Source: Phocoena phocoena
Taxonomy: Eukaryota > Chordata > Mammalia > Artiodactyla > Phocoenidae
Direction of reading: 5' to 3'
Assembly (NCBI RefSeq): GCF_963924675.1
Contig: NC_089236.1
Coordinates: 48,702,500 to 48,766,499 of the forward strand
Length of the DNA stretch: 64,000 bases
Position numbers and translations under genes: made by a program. Shown here piece after piece: positions 1 to 10,960 of this stretch (within the stretch, counting starts at the first letter, position 1; the number at the start of each line of letters is the position of its first letter). The notes under the pieces are model-generated. The model saw nothing but the letters and a program-made list of their open reading frames with translations. It did not search any database and was not told the DNA's origin.

Positions 1-862
1 CCTATTTCTTAATTCTTCTTGTGTTGAACACGGTCGGGTTGCTCTGAGTGGTTATTGCAATGTCACCCCACAACCTCAAAAGACAGTGATATCTTCAGGA
101 GGACCATGAAATTGTCTCTTTAAATATAGATTTAGTCATTATGGGGTTTGTAAGTTTTGGGCCTCGGTAATCCTCAAAATTTATACACAAAGCTTCGTTG
201 TGACTGGTGTTGTCTTGACTTAATTGAACTACCCATTCACAAGATGACTCAGGACAAAAAGATATTGCATAAATATGAAGTATTATTACTATACCATAAC
301 CATTTGATTCCAGGTGACTTACCTTAAAGAACAGTGTATTCACGTCCACTTTCCCATGATATTTAAATCTTGGTTTATGAGTTTCCCAGAATAGGAAGTA
401 CAGAAAAATCCAGAAGAACATAGAATTCAATTGTCTATGTGATTTATCTACCTCTCTATTTACCTTATATTTATATTGTTCAAAAATATTGAAGTCTTAT
501 ATGATGTAAAATATTTTATCTTTGGTTCTGGGTTGAGGAATAGAGGTACAGATTTCATGGTGATCGTCACTGATCTTTACTCTGAAAACTGATACTTCAA
601 TTCATTTTCTGGTTCAGAACAAACTAAGAATGCCACGTTAATATTGCTTCTTTTGAACATGTCATGTGTACTTACAGGCTAAAGTAGTAGTTATAATCAA
701 GTTTGATTTTGATGTACTGTTTCTCTCATAAGGGCACACCATTAGTTTTTTCAAAACTACAACCTCCTTGGCCTCCTTTTGTTGAAATTGAAAGTGTATA
801 TAGCAACATGAAAACTTTCCCTTCTTTTCTGGATTAGACAATGATTTAAATTTTTAAAAAAG
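1..862. other. Unassigned sequence at the left edge
   Basis: I recognise no repeat family or gene here. The longest open frame is on the minus strand (95-430, 111 codons). A GTAAGT donor-like hexamer lies inside it, but there is no convincing acceptor upstream and the protein resembles nothing I know. Confidence 0.4.
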
Positions 863-870
863 GAATAGAT

Positions 871-1082
871 AGCTAGTGGGAAACAGCTGCATAGCACAGG
901 GAGATCAGCTCTGTGCTTTGTGACCACCTAGAGGGGTGGGATAGGGAGGGTGAGAGGAAGACGCAAGAGGGAGGAGATATGAGGATATATGTATATGTAT
1001 AGCTGATTCACTTTGTTATACAGCAGAAACTAACACACCATTGTAAAGCTATTATACTCCAATAAAGATGTTAAAAAATAAT
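871..1082 (+). mobile_element. L1 3'-end fragment (cetartiodactyl type)
   Basis: This is the 3' UTR tail of a young L1. It contains the block around CACAGGGAGATCAGCTCTGTG and ends with TATACTCCAATAAAGATG followed by an A-rich run, as in the reverse strand of the large L1 at 42.8 kb. An 8-base target-site duplication, GAATAGAT, flanks it at 863-870 and 1083-1090. That marks a 5'-truncated insertion of about 212 bases. It carries no coding sequence. Confidence 0.85.
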
Positions 1083-1087
1083 GAATA

Positions 1088-1480
1088 GATTTTATTTTTA
1101 AAAGCAGTTTTAAGTTTCCAGAAAAACTGAGCAAAAATTACAGAGTTTCCATTACCTCCTGTCTCTTCCACCCCCTTAGTTTCCCCCTATTATGAATACC
1201 TTGCATTAGTGTGGTACAATTTTACAATTCATGAACCAATATTAGTATATAATTATTAACTAAAGCCCATAGTTCACATTAGGTTTCACTTTCTGTGTTA
1301 CGCTGTTCCATGGATTTTGACAAATGCATAATGTCATGTATCCAACCATTACAGTAACAAAAGGAACAGTTTTACTACTGTAAAAACTCTTGTGCTCTAC
1401 CTATTCACCCCTCTTTCCTTCTTTTAAACACCTCAATGATGTAATTTTATGAAAAGTAGAGTCATATTCTTCTAATAGCA
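1088..1480 (-). mobile_element. Old L1M-type 3' UTR (L1MA/L1MB-like)
   Basis: The text running from the T-rich start through AAACTGAGCAAAAATTACAG, GTGGTACAATTTTACAATTC and GACAAATGCATAATGTCATG to CTCTACCTATTCACCCCTC matches the antisense of the widespread L1MA/L1MB 3' UTR. It is diverged and has small gaps, so it is older than the adjacent young L1 tail, which has inserted against its end. The exact subfamily cannot be decided by eye. Confidence 0.7.
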
Positions 1481-3034
1481 GCATAGAATAATGCCAGGAA
1501 CATGACAAAAACTAAATGGACATGTATAATATTTTGTTCTTGTTCTAGTATTATTCTTTTCATCTTCTTATTACTCTAAAGCTCTGCTTTTGAACAATGC
1601 ATTGACAAGTATGAATTTAATGAATTTCTCAAAAGCCTTATCAATTAATTCTTTTCATCTATTTTTGTCTCTAATGTTGCACACACACACCCCCAATGAT
1701 GCCGCCCCCTCCCAAAAAAGGAAAATGTCTGGAATAAGAATAGAAATGTTCTTCCTTCCCTCCCTCTTTCACTGAAGGTGAGAGGCACTAAATTGTCAAC
1801 TGTGGTTCATTTGTGAGTACAATTACCTCTCATTCCCAAGTCACCAAAATAATCGCATACCCCCATCAGTAACACCGTCTTCAGAATCACCAAAACATCA
1901 TCAAGAATTTTTACCAAGCACCTACATGATGCTGTTAGGCTTGACCTATCAGAAGGAACTATTTGACAGTCATTCTCTGGATCCCTGAGACTTTCCCAAA
2001 GCTTTCCTTGCCTCCCAGAGAGGGTGATGGGATAAGGGAAACCTTTCTCTTAGCATTACCAAGCAATCAGACTTAGATCACTGGAATGGATACTTTTTCT
2101 CCTGACATTGCTGGAGTGTGCTGTAGAATTAAAGCACATATAAAAGATTGTAGAGGCTGCATCTCTCCATTCTTGACCAAAGGAAGAGGAATTTCCCAGC
2201 TCTGTAGCACCTGAACTCCCTGAATAATAGCTTGCTTACTTCATACGAATATTACCTTCTTTAGCATTCACAGAATCCAACATATCCTCTACAGCATGGT
2301 CTTTAATTGGTTTTCTTATTAGTTCAAAAATAAAACATGTTGAATACATTGCCATGGCTGCTCCTCTAATTAATGAAAAGACTATGTTGGGTTTAAAAAC
2401 AACAAACTCTTTTCATGTCCAAGTTACTTTTAGTAACCATTATGAATTATTACCTTCCTCCACATCAGAGGTGTCTTATGACTAAAGAATGAGACGGCCC
2501 CATGATGCTCTTTAACAATGGCTCTTATGTTTCTTTAGTAAACTCATAATGTTAATTACACTCTGCAACAGATGGAGTACCTTCCATCAAGGACCTTGAT
2601 GCACCTTACAAATGTCATGAGTCATCAAAGCCCTTCTATAATGGAGGTAAGTATCTATGGCCACAATTTTACAGTTAAAAAAGCACAGAAAAAGTAAATG
2701 TTTTTGTTTTTTAAAGTGGAATATGTTTTAGTCAAGAGTTTTAGTCATCATTTACGAAGTCAGAGAAACTCTGAATATTTATTGAATGAAACTCAATGAA
2801 TAAAAATTAATGAAATGGCTCATCAACAAGCTTTGGTTATCCTGGCAATGAACACCTGGACAGTGTTAATTATTTTGATGAACTGCAGATGAATAGATCA
2901 AAAATTATCTACTGCTAATTAATCAATCTTTGTAATGATTAGTGTAGGAAATAGCTATTGAACCATCATAACGATATAGCAAATCTAGAAAAGGGAAATG
3001 GCCAAACATTTTTGTAACATGATACAGAAATATT
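1481..3034. other. Unassigned, AT-rich sequence
   Basis: There is a short CA run near 1680, and I recognise no family with confidence. A MIR/L2-like antisense trace may lie around 2580-2700. The interval also contains the left member of a diverged direct repeat (2953-3002). There are no long open frames. Confidence 0.4.
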
Positions 3035-3170
3035 GAAATTTAGAGCCAGAAGTTTCCAGAGATTATTTTGTCAGCCACTTTCACATCTCACATGAGAAAA
3101 TTGAGATCCAGGAAGGTTAATAAGTGGCTTGCATGAATCACTCAGCTTTTAGAACCTTACTTTAATTTCT
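3035..3170 (-). mobile_element. MIR3-like relic
   Basis: The order 'ATTTAGAGCCAGAAG', then ACATGAGAAAATTGAGATCC, then AGGTTAATAAGTGGCTTGCA is the antisense of MIR3: the tail block that describes the GAGCTGGAAG motif, followed by the conserved core. It is strongly diverged and has no visible target duplication. Confidence 0.5.
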
Positions 3171-3329
3171 TTATACTTCCTCCTGTTTCAGAAAGGGTTT
3201 AATCTGGCTCAGTCCCTCAGCTGGTTAGTGGCACCACTAACTACAATCCAGGCTCTTGACCTTAATCGATCCATCTTCTCACTGAATTCTATTTTAAAAA
3301 ACTTTCACAGGTGTTTTTTTCATACCCTA

Positions 3330-3490
3330 ACTATCATAAAATCATAGGCTGTGAAAGTTCTAAGGAGGGCACTTTTGTTGATCTTCCTATTTTGATTTGT
3401 AAGGAATCTGATATTTCAGAGAGTTTAAGGGAATCATTCAAGGTCCCATGACTAGTTTACTGGCAGACAGAGGCCTAGAATCCCCATTGC
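3330..3490 (-). mobile_element. MIR3-like relic
   Basis: It starts with ATCATAGGCTGTGAAAGTTC. It continues through the core-like GAGAGTTTAAGGGAATCATTC and AAGGTCCCATGACTAG. This is the antisense MIR3 layout. The similarity is spread over about 160 bases with many substitutions. Confidence 0.5.
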
Positions 3491-5036
3491 CTCTCCTTTC
3501 ACTGTTTCAGAATCTGGAATTTTAATCTATTAATCAGGATCCCAGTAGCCAAAAACACCAGTATAATTTTGTGTTGATTTTTCTGAAATCACAAGCAAAT
3601 AGTAAGGATTTTAAAATTAAAATTAAAAAATGTCCAGGGAACATCATTAGGTCAGTAGTAATTAAGATACCACCCATTCAATATACACACTTAAGTTTCT
3701 TTCCAAAAAAAATAAAATATTACACCCTTTCATTTGATGTCTTCTAAAGAGCTACTTAATCATCCTCATGATATAGCAAACCTAGAAAATGGAAATGGCT
3801 ATGTGAATCTAGACAATTATGACTATTATTAAATCATAAGGACTCTGAGGTACTGAAGATCCCAAAGAGCTGAGTTTTCAGAAGTTGAACTATTTCAATC
3901 AAGGTTTCACCATTGTGTATTTTTATGATAAAAACTGGCAACCACAGGTGAAATGTCTGGTAACCCTCAGTGAACAAGAACATCTAACCAAAAGAACACA
4001 TTGATTCTTAACCGTCATTGATAACTGAGAGTTTCTAGCATTTTCATGAGTTTTAAGTTTGTATCACCCCCTGCCACAACCACATTCTTTAACTAAACAA
4101 GGATCACCAAATAAAACAAGAATGCTTGAGTGAGTTTGGAGGATATTTTTGGTTTTTGTTTTTCCCTCTTATTTTACAGAGCCTTCCTTTCTGTAGAAGT
4201 TGGCACACAAATATACATTCTGGATCATCTAGTCTACCTTTTTTTAAAAAGAAAAAAGTCCAAAATGAAAGCCTCTATGTCGAATCAATCTTGCAACGTA
4301 ATAACACTTTCCATTTGTATGGTGTTTTTAACCCTACAAATGGAAAGCTGGTAATGAACGTGGGCAATTCCGAGATCACTGTGAGCTGATGAAATATGGC
4401 TCCTATTATTGAGATGGAAGAGGTGAGGACTGTGGGGTGGGGGCGGAGTGGTAAAGGGAGCGATTAAAGACTTCCCTTGAGTCTTACAGTAATCAAGTGC
4501 TCCTGTTGTGTCCTCAACTTTAATGGTAGGCATTGCAGACCTACGGAGGTTGTATTGGGCTTTGATTCTGATTCTGAAAATGCTCACCTCTAGATTTACT
4601 TGCTGTTACTGATATTCCTTGACTCACGTAAGCTGACCGTATGAAAACGATTCCCTGCTATTATTTGTATAGGAAATTAACCACAGAGCTCTCCATTACT
4701 CTGTTTATCTCTGTGGTCCTAGGGTCTTTGAAAGGTTGTAAGTGGAGTTTGTACTGTGAGTTGAATATTAACAAGATAAGGAGAAGAAACAAGTTTCTTC
4801 TTTCCTTTACAGCCCCAAGCTGGCCCTGTGAGCTGGAACATCAGTTCAAGTGGGTAGGCTTATACATCCCACCTCTACCCCCAGCTCCCCATTAATACCT
4901 CATAACCACTTAAAGAGATCACTTCAAGACAGTTCAGATTTTCCAAATAAAATCAGCGCCCCCCCCCGCTTTAGTTAAATGTTTTGTTCTATTAGGAGAA
5001 TTCTGAAATTTTAACATGCTGCTCTTCTTTTTGAAG
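3491..5036. other. Unassigned sequence
   Basis: No gene or clear repeat is recognised. It contains the right member of a diverged direct repeat near 3741-3800 and a short C-run at about 4957-4967. Two overlapping open frames at 4126-4389 have no recognisable product and are ordinary for their length. Confidence 0.4.
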
Positions 5037-5038
5037 TA

Positions 5039-5187
5039 CAGTTCTCCCTAGGTATCTGAGAGACGGGTTCCAGGGCCCCAGGGATACCAAAATCCGCGGA
5101 TGCTCAAGTCCTTTATATAACATGGTGTAGTACAGTCAACCGTTCGTATCCACCAGTTCTGCATCCGCGGATACAGAGGGCAGACTG
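5039..5187. mobile_element. MER2 DNA transposon, internally deleted
   Basis: Both ends of MER2 (Tc1/mariner-Tigger group) are present. The left end has the GGATACCAAAATCCGCGGAT motif and the right end GCATCCGCGGATACAGAGGG. The middle of the roughly 345-base family is gone, leaving 149 bases. A TA dinucleotide flanks each side (5037-5038 and 5188-5189), which is the expected target duplication. It is non-autonomous and has no transposase. Confidence 0.85.
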
Positions 5188-5189
5188 TA

Positions 5190-6324
5190 TAGTAGAGTTA
5201 GCAATGATATTTAGCACAAGAAGCAAAGCATTTCAAACTCCTTAAAGAAATACATCAGCATTCTATTTTATTCCTGTATTGTCTAAGCCCAAATGCTTAT
5301 TTCTATAGATTTTTCCTCTGGCAGGCTCTTACCTTCCTTTCCTTGGCTAGGCTCTTCAGTGTAAAATGGGTGAGGGATCTATAGAAAAATATTCTATGTT
5401 TGTATGTAAATGGGGATTAGAAAGAGAACATTGAGACAGGAAAGTTGAGACTGTGAAAATTTTCCTTAATTCTTCCCTAGAGCTGATTGATAAGTAAACC
5501 CAGAGGCAAAGTTTTAATCAGTGGTCATCATACTTTGTGCTCTTAAGTCTTCCACTATCTGAAAATACCGAAGTTTTAAACAGAAGTTGAGATGGAATTC
5601 TCACATCTTTTCAGATGAAATAGATGATTTGAATTATTAGCTTCATTTGTTAGAGAACGAAATACGGATATTATTATTGTGCATTACCTGAGCCCCAAAA
5701 CACTGGTAGCCTAACCGGTTACTAAAAGTATAACTTCAGGTTCTTGCTCTAAGAATTTGAGTTCAGGTCAGTTTAACAAACCGGTAAGGCGTTCTCAGTT
5801 ATGTTCCATGCACACTAAGTGCTTTGTGCTCAATAGATACTGAATGATTGTTGTAGTAACTGCGTGAATGAACTGCTGCACAAAAGAAATTTGGCCATCG
5901 TGGCATGTATTCTCCACCCTCCATCATTTATTTGTTTTCCTGTTTTCTGAATTAAGTTTTATTGTTTGGGGGTAAAATCTATCTCTGATTCACCTTTATT
6001 TTTAATCTCCTCAGCACTTACCACTATGCACTGAACAAAGCGTGTGCACGATAAACATTGGTTGAATGAACGAATGGGGAAGATAAAACACAAACACATC
6101 AGTGACAGTAGATCTCTGCTCGCTGAGCTCCCTGATGGCTGTGCTGGGTCTCTTCTATGGATAGCAGCATAACTGGGAACTGAAAGCCTCGCTTACAATT
6201 TGGGGCCTCATATTTCTGGTGTCTCCCTCAGTAGATACCTGGTTCCACACAGGTACTCCATAAATGTTTAGTGGGCGAAGAGAGCAAGAAAAAGAGGAAG
6301 GGAAGAAAAAGTAGCTTATACGGA
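5190..6324. other. Unassigned sequence
   Basis: I see no coding potential and no repeat I can name. A short TAACCGGTTA palindrome occurs at about 5712-5721. Confidence 0.4.
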
Positions 6325-6545
6325 TGCTTAACGATTGTTGCACACTCTCAAAGGGCCAGGAGCTGCTCTAAATGCTTTTCCTGGATCATGTTGTTTACTG
6401 CCCTCAACAATTCAGTGAGGTGGATCAAATCAGTATCTGAATATAACAAAACCAAAACACAGAGAGGGTAAGCTCACATAGCCGATAAGTGGTAGAAACA
6501 GAATCCAAATCTAGTGTTCTTTATCACTGAGTGATACTGCCTCTT
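6325..6545 (-). mobile_element. MIR relic
   Basis: Read on the minus strand, this is a MIR. On the plus strand the order is GGCCAGGAGCTGCTCTAAAT, then AACAATTCAGTGAGGTGGAT, then CACAGAGAGGGTAAGCTCAC, then ATAAGTGGTAGAAACAGAAT, ending at the tRNA-like start near GATACTGCCTC. No target duplication survives. Confidence 0.7.
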
Positions 6546-7380
6546 GTCATGGCTACACAGCGTTTCAATATAGCACAGGAGGAAAGAAGCAAAGAAGGAC
6601 ACCATGGCTTCTAGCAAAACATCAGTGATAATCAACACGTTATAGTGGAGAAAGCACTAGAAAAAGATCTCCAAATCCTATGTCACAATAATAATCTTTC
6701 CCAATTCATATAACTTCATCTGATGTCTCTGGGCTCACTATTCTAATCTGCTAAATGGGTATAATTATTCTAAGACTACCTTACTCAGAGTTGTAAATCT
6801 ATATGAACACAATTTGAACTGAATGAAATATAAAGTATTAAGACTATGTAAGCTGAATATTTTGATAGGTCATATTCACGGCACATACATTTTATCTGTT
6901 ATTCTCAAAAAATCTTCTTCATTTAACAAATACAATTAACTTTATTTACCTGAGTAGAGGCACCAAAATGAGTATTATTAGACTATGTATAGATTCTTTA
7001 CAAATGCAGTTTGATAAAATACAGACATATTTAAAATTATCATAGGTTTTTGATAAAAGAAGCATGGATGAAGTCTCAGTTTAATATTTGACACATCTGG
7101 CTTTACTCAAGGACCTCACAACATGATGGTAGGGGAGGTGTTGGGGTTATGGGGGTAAAAATATAATCAGAGGAAAGAGCTCCACCTACTGCTCAGAGAT
7201 GCCACTTCCTACCACACCCTTGGAAGTCAAGCTAATACACGACATTAAGGACTCAAAATTGCCACTACCACCACTGTGCACACACCCAAACATACAAACC
7301 TTATCATTTGTTAGGTATTTATTATTTGCCTGGCAACTGAAAGTCATTTTTAGTAATTCTGTTGACAACACTAGCAGTAG
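6546..7380. other. Unassigned, AT-rich sequence
   Basis: Nothing recognisable was found. Two short open frames on opposite strands around 7186-7417 have no product I know. Confidence 0.4.
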
Positions 7381-7382
7381 TA

Positions 7383-7600
7383 GACCTGAATCCAGGCCAC
7401 TTGGGCTCAGAGGCTGAATCTGCCATTTTCTAGGTGTGTGACTTTGGGCAACTTAATTTCCCTGGGTCTCCATTTCCCCGTGTGTAAAACAGGGTTTGGA
7501 ATAGCTTCTACCTCACTGGGTTGTTAGGGAGATTAAGCAAATCAATGTTTGTAAAGAACTTCCAGAAATGCTTGGGGTTTAGTAGGTATCTGCGAGATAG
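7383..7600 (+). mobile_element. MIR relic
   Basis: This is a sense-strand MIR. It contains GGTGTGTGACTTTGGGCAAC, then TCTCCATTTCCCCGTG, then TACCTCACTGGGTTGTTAGG, and the 3' portion to GTTTAGTAGGTATCTG. It is one of the best preserved MIRs in the window. Confidence 0.8.
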
Positions 7601-8078
7601 ATTTTAAAAAGGAAAAGAATGGACGAGGAAGCTGAAGTTTACACACATTTGTCACAGACCTCTTCAAGAGGCAGAGTCAGGCGTTGAACACAGACTGACT
7701 GACCCCCGATACCCAAGCTCTGATGCACTAAACTGTATAGCTTCTCAATATGCGACTGCAGGATAGAAACACATCCTCAAGAAGTAAGGGTTTGGGTTCT
7801 TCTTTACTGATGATGATTTGCTGTTTGAATTAAATTGAATTTAGCCTTTTCCCTCATATCTTTTTCATTCTTATTTTGCATTCCTAATCATTCCCCAATT
7901 CCTTAGCCTTGTCCAGTTTTTGCCATAAGAATTTTCATGAAAAATAACAAGAATTCTCTCAGATGATGATGATCATGGAGCACTTCTCTTATTCTTTTCC
8001 TTGTAATTTTGTCATTTCTAAGCATCTCCCTGCTGTTACTTACAAATTTTTCATTTCAAGGTTCTATAAGAACCTGAT
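7601..8078. other. Unassigned sequence
   Basis: A possible continuation of ancient SINE/LINE similarity lies at 7640-7740, too weak to name. The rest is AT-rich and featureless. Confidence 0.35.
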
Positions 8079-8185
8079 TTTTTTTCTTTTTAAAATTTAT
8101 TTATTTTTATTGAAGTATAGTTTATTTACAATGTTGTGTTAATTTCAGGTGCACAGCAAAGTGATTCAGTTATATACATATATAT

Positions 8186-8809
8186 TTTTTTCCCTGCAAG
8201 ACTCTTTTTATGTTTTACAAAATATTACATGTAATTACACAATTTTTTCCCTTTTAAGAGACTTAAAAGTATCCAGGGAGTTGCACTAATACAAGAAATT
8301 CCACTTTTCCTTTAACAAATTACACACCTAAACTTTCCTCGTTTATTACTATAATATTTTTTAAATTTATTTTTATTTTATTATTATTAATTTTTTTGCG
8401 GTACGTTGGCCTCTCACTGTTGTGGCCTCTCCCGTTGCGGAGCACAGGCTCCGGATGCGCAGGCTCAGCGGCCATGGCTCACGGGCCCAGCCGCTCTGCT
8501 GCACGTGGGATCTTCCTGGACCGGGACACGAACCCGTGTCCCCTGAATCGGCAGGCGGACTCTCAACCACTGCGCCACCAGGGAAGCCCTACTATAATAA
8601 TTAACAAAATAATCTTACTTGTATTGGGAAAAGAAGAAATAAATACACTATGGTTGAATGAGGTTCAATAATCAAGCCAAATTTGCTTCCAAGACTTGGA
8701 AGAGTTTCTTTTGTGCTGTTCCAGCTCCTGATCCTTCTGAATTCTCATTTCGTCAGCTTCACTCTCAGCATACTGAGGTTCTCTTGCAGGTCCTTGACAT
8801 TTTTTAGTG
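8186..8809 (-). pseudogene. Non-L1 insert in L1, probable mRNA retrocopy
   Basis: This block interrupts the L1 between two parts that are adjacent in intact copies. On the plus strand it opens with a T-run (8185-8191), as expected for the poly(A) end of a minus-strand retrocopy. AT-rich repeats (8171-8185 and 8810-8824, two differences) flank it and may be target duplications, though low complexity weakens that. Near 8640-8800 the minus strand reads as a charged peptide (…[18 protein letters not shown]…) before a stop, then AT-rich UTR-like DNA. I do not recognise the parent. A SINE at 8357-8589 splits it. Confidence 0.5.
8357..8589 (-). mobile_element. CHR-2-type SINE
   Basis: A full-length minus-strand copy. 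It has the A-tail as T-rich DNA at 8357-8397, GCGGTACG…, and the head GCCACCAGGGAAGCCC at the right. The tRNA-derived head holds the A-box-like TGGCGCAGTGG and the B-box region of the RNA polymerase III promoter. A perfect 10-base target duplication, TACTATAATA, lies at 8347-8356 and 8590-8599. It sits inside the probable retrocopy, so it is the youngest event in this nest. Confidence 0.95.
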
Positions 8810-9225
8810 TATATGTATATATATTCTTTTCCAGGGTCTTTTCCATTGTAGATTAGTACAAGTTATTGAATGCAGTTCCCTGTGCTATACAGCAGGTCCT
8901 TGTTGTTTATCTATTTTATATACAGTAGTGTGTATCTGTTAACCCCAAGCTCCTAATTTATCCACCCCCTTCCCCTTTGGTAACTGTAAGTTTGTTTTCT
9001 ATGTCTGTGAGTCTATCTCTGTTTTTGTAAATAAGTTCATTTGTATCACTTTTTTAGATTCCACATATAAGCGATATCATATGATATCTATCTTTCTGTG
9101 TCTGACCTCATTTAATATGATAATCTTTAGGTCCATTTGTGTTGCTGCAAATGGCAATATTTCATTCTTTTTATGGCTGAGTAATATTCCATTGCATATA
9201 TATATATATATACATACCACATCTT

Positions 9226-9807
9226 TTTTTACATTGAAAATTCCTTTTTATTAACTTTGTCATAATTGTTCCCATAAAAATAAATGTATTAATTAAAAAC
9301 AAATAAGTATTATAATACCAAAAAGGAAAATTAATAATGGAGTGATATTGTAAATAAAACATAAATCTACATATTTGTCTGTTGCAGTAAGGAATAAAAA
9401 CAGTAACAGGCCTTAACTTCTACAAATTAGAAAATGACATCTTCAAAACTGTTTTTCTTCACATATTCACATTCATAGACAGTGCAGCCTTGTTGCTGTA
9501 GTTGTTCATAGCTGACCAAAAACTATTCATATTAATTTCAAAAATATTTTTGAATAAAGCCACAGATATACATATAGGAAAAACCTTAAACATAAAGATA
9601 AGTTTTGCAGATAGTTACAAAAATCTCATTTTACAATAAATTCCAGAACTTGCATTACTGCTTGTGTCTTTGTTTCTTCAAAATTGATCCGAGCAACTCT
9701 CAAATCTCTCTGCAGTCAAAAAATTTCCACTGAAGTAGCTTCACCAGAAAATTCATCATGTTCTGTTTCTTCCAATTTACAATTACTATGCTCACTTGTT
9801 CATTTTA
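9226..9807 (-). pseudogene. 5'-truncated processed retrocopy of an unidentified mRNA
   Basis: This 582-base block is not L1 and splits the L1 cleanly. The 11-base direct repeat TACCACATCTT flanks it at 9215-9225 and 9808-9818. On the minus strand it ends in an A-run (plus-strand T-run to 9230), with an AATAAA signal at 9247-9252, at normal cleavage distance. These are the marks of L1-mediated retrotransposition of a polyadenylated transcript. Upstream, at roughly 9630-9780, a decayed reading frame includes RVARINFEETKTQ and is broken by an in-frame stop; the rest looks like 3' UTR. I do not recognise the parent gene. Confidence 0.8.
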
Positions 9808-10064
9808 TACCACATCTTCTTTATCCATTCATCTGCTGATGGACAATTAGGTTGCTTCCATGTCTTGGCTATTATAAATAGTGCTGCAATGAACATTGTG
9901 GTACATGTATCTTTTCAAATTAGAGTTTTCATCTTTTCTGGATATATGCCCAGGAGTGAGATTGCTGGATCATATGGTAAGTCTATTTTTAGTTTTTTTA
10001 AGGAACCGTTATACTATTATATAGTAGCTGCACCAATTTACATGCCCACCAACAGTATAGGAGG

Positions 10065-10649
10065 TAAACCTGGCTGTTAAAATCACTATTCAACTCCTGA
10101 TATGAGGCCTACAGTAGTAATAATAATCTGTTCACTATGTTGAAGCTGCTCATGGGAATGTTCACAGAGACAATAAAGAAAAGATTTGGGGTTTATTATA
10201 GAATTGAATTAGTAGCAACTGTTGAGGCAATAGCTTCAGACTCATTGGAAGAATCTGGAATTTAGGTTGAAGGGTGGGACACAGCTCTTTGGGTTGACTG
10301 ATGATTCCTAACTGAGAAAGGTAAATAGGCTAAAGGGAGGGGGAACTATTAGAGAAAAGCTCTGAGCATCAATAACCCCCAAAACGAAGACGAACAAGAG
10401 ACAGAGCCATAGGAAGGGCAGCAGTGTATACTTTCTTTTTCTCCCTAAATCAACATATTAAAAGGTATGGCCACAATTTAATGATATGTGATATGGGATA
10501 AAATATTTATTTGGGGAAGTTATTGGAGATTTATTACAACATTTAAGTGTGGTGGGATCTCTATACTTTACATGGGATTTACAAATTTTGTTAAGCACCC
10601 AGGGAAAAACAAACATAGTTAAAATCTTGGGAAATTGAAGAGATGAAGA
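10065..10649. other. Unassigned sequence
   Basis: No repeat or gene recognised between the truncated L1 and the ancient CR1-like relic. Confidence 0.35.
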
Positions 10650-10960
10650 AAAATTAAAGGACTGCAGGGAATTTAATCTGGGGGGAAAAGCAATTAGGGA
10701 TAACTTAAGTGTTTTCAAATCTACGGAATGTTATTTATTAAAGAACAAAGTATTTGTTCTCTATTTCAATAGAGATCAGAAATAGAAATGGGCTTAAGCT
10801 GCCACAAGAAAGCTTATGTTTACACATAAGAAAGAACTTCTTGATTAAACTCTAGAACTTGCTAGGGAGGGAAATTGTGGGTCTTTGCTTCAGAAAATCT
10901 TTAAGAATTGAAGAGGTAAGCCCTGGGTAATCTGATGTGGTGTTGGGTTGAAGCAGAGGC
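10650..10960 (+). mobile_element. Possible ancient CR1/L3-type LINE relic
   Basis: The order of motifs resembles the 3' region of L3/CR1 elements: a TTAAGTGTTTTCAAAT-like block, then TTTGTTCTCTATTTCAATAG, ATAAGAAAGAACTTCTTG, and GAAGCAGAGGCTTAACTGG. Divergence is heavy. This is a pattern call from memory of the family, not an alignment. Confidence 0.35.

Larger units (their letters stand above)
8079..10064 (-). mobile_element. 5'-truncated L1 carrying nested insertions
   Basis: Three L1 blocks are collinear on the minus strand. They are 8079-8185 (3' end, T-run then TTGAAGTATAGTTTATTTAC), 8810-9225 (3' UTR with AGTTCCCTGTGCTATACAGC and the last part of ORF2) and 9808-10064 (ORF2 C-terminal region, with TGCTGCAATGAACATTGTGG in antisense). 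Two non-L1 inserts separate them. A short AACCTG shared by both outer edges may be the L1 target duplication. ORF2 is represented only by its 3' part, so the copy is inactive. Confidence 0.85.

Noticed and set aside
95..430. 111-codon minus-strand frame that contains a GTAAGT donor-like site
   Set aside because: There is no convincing acceptor, the frame continues past the supposed donor, and the peptide resembles no known protein.
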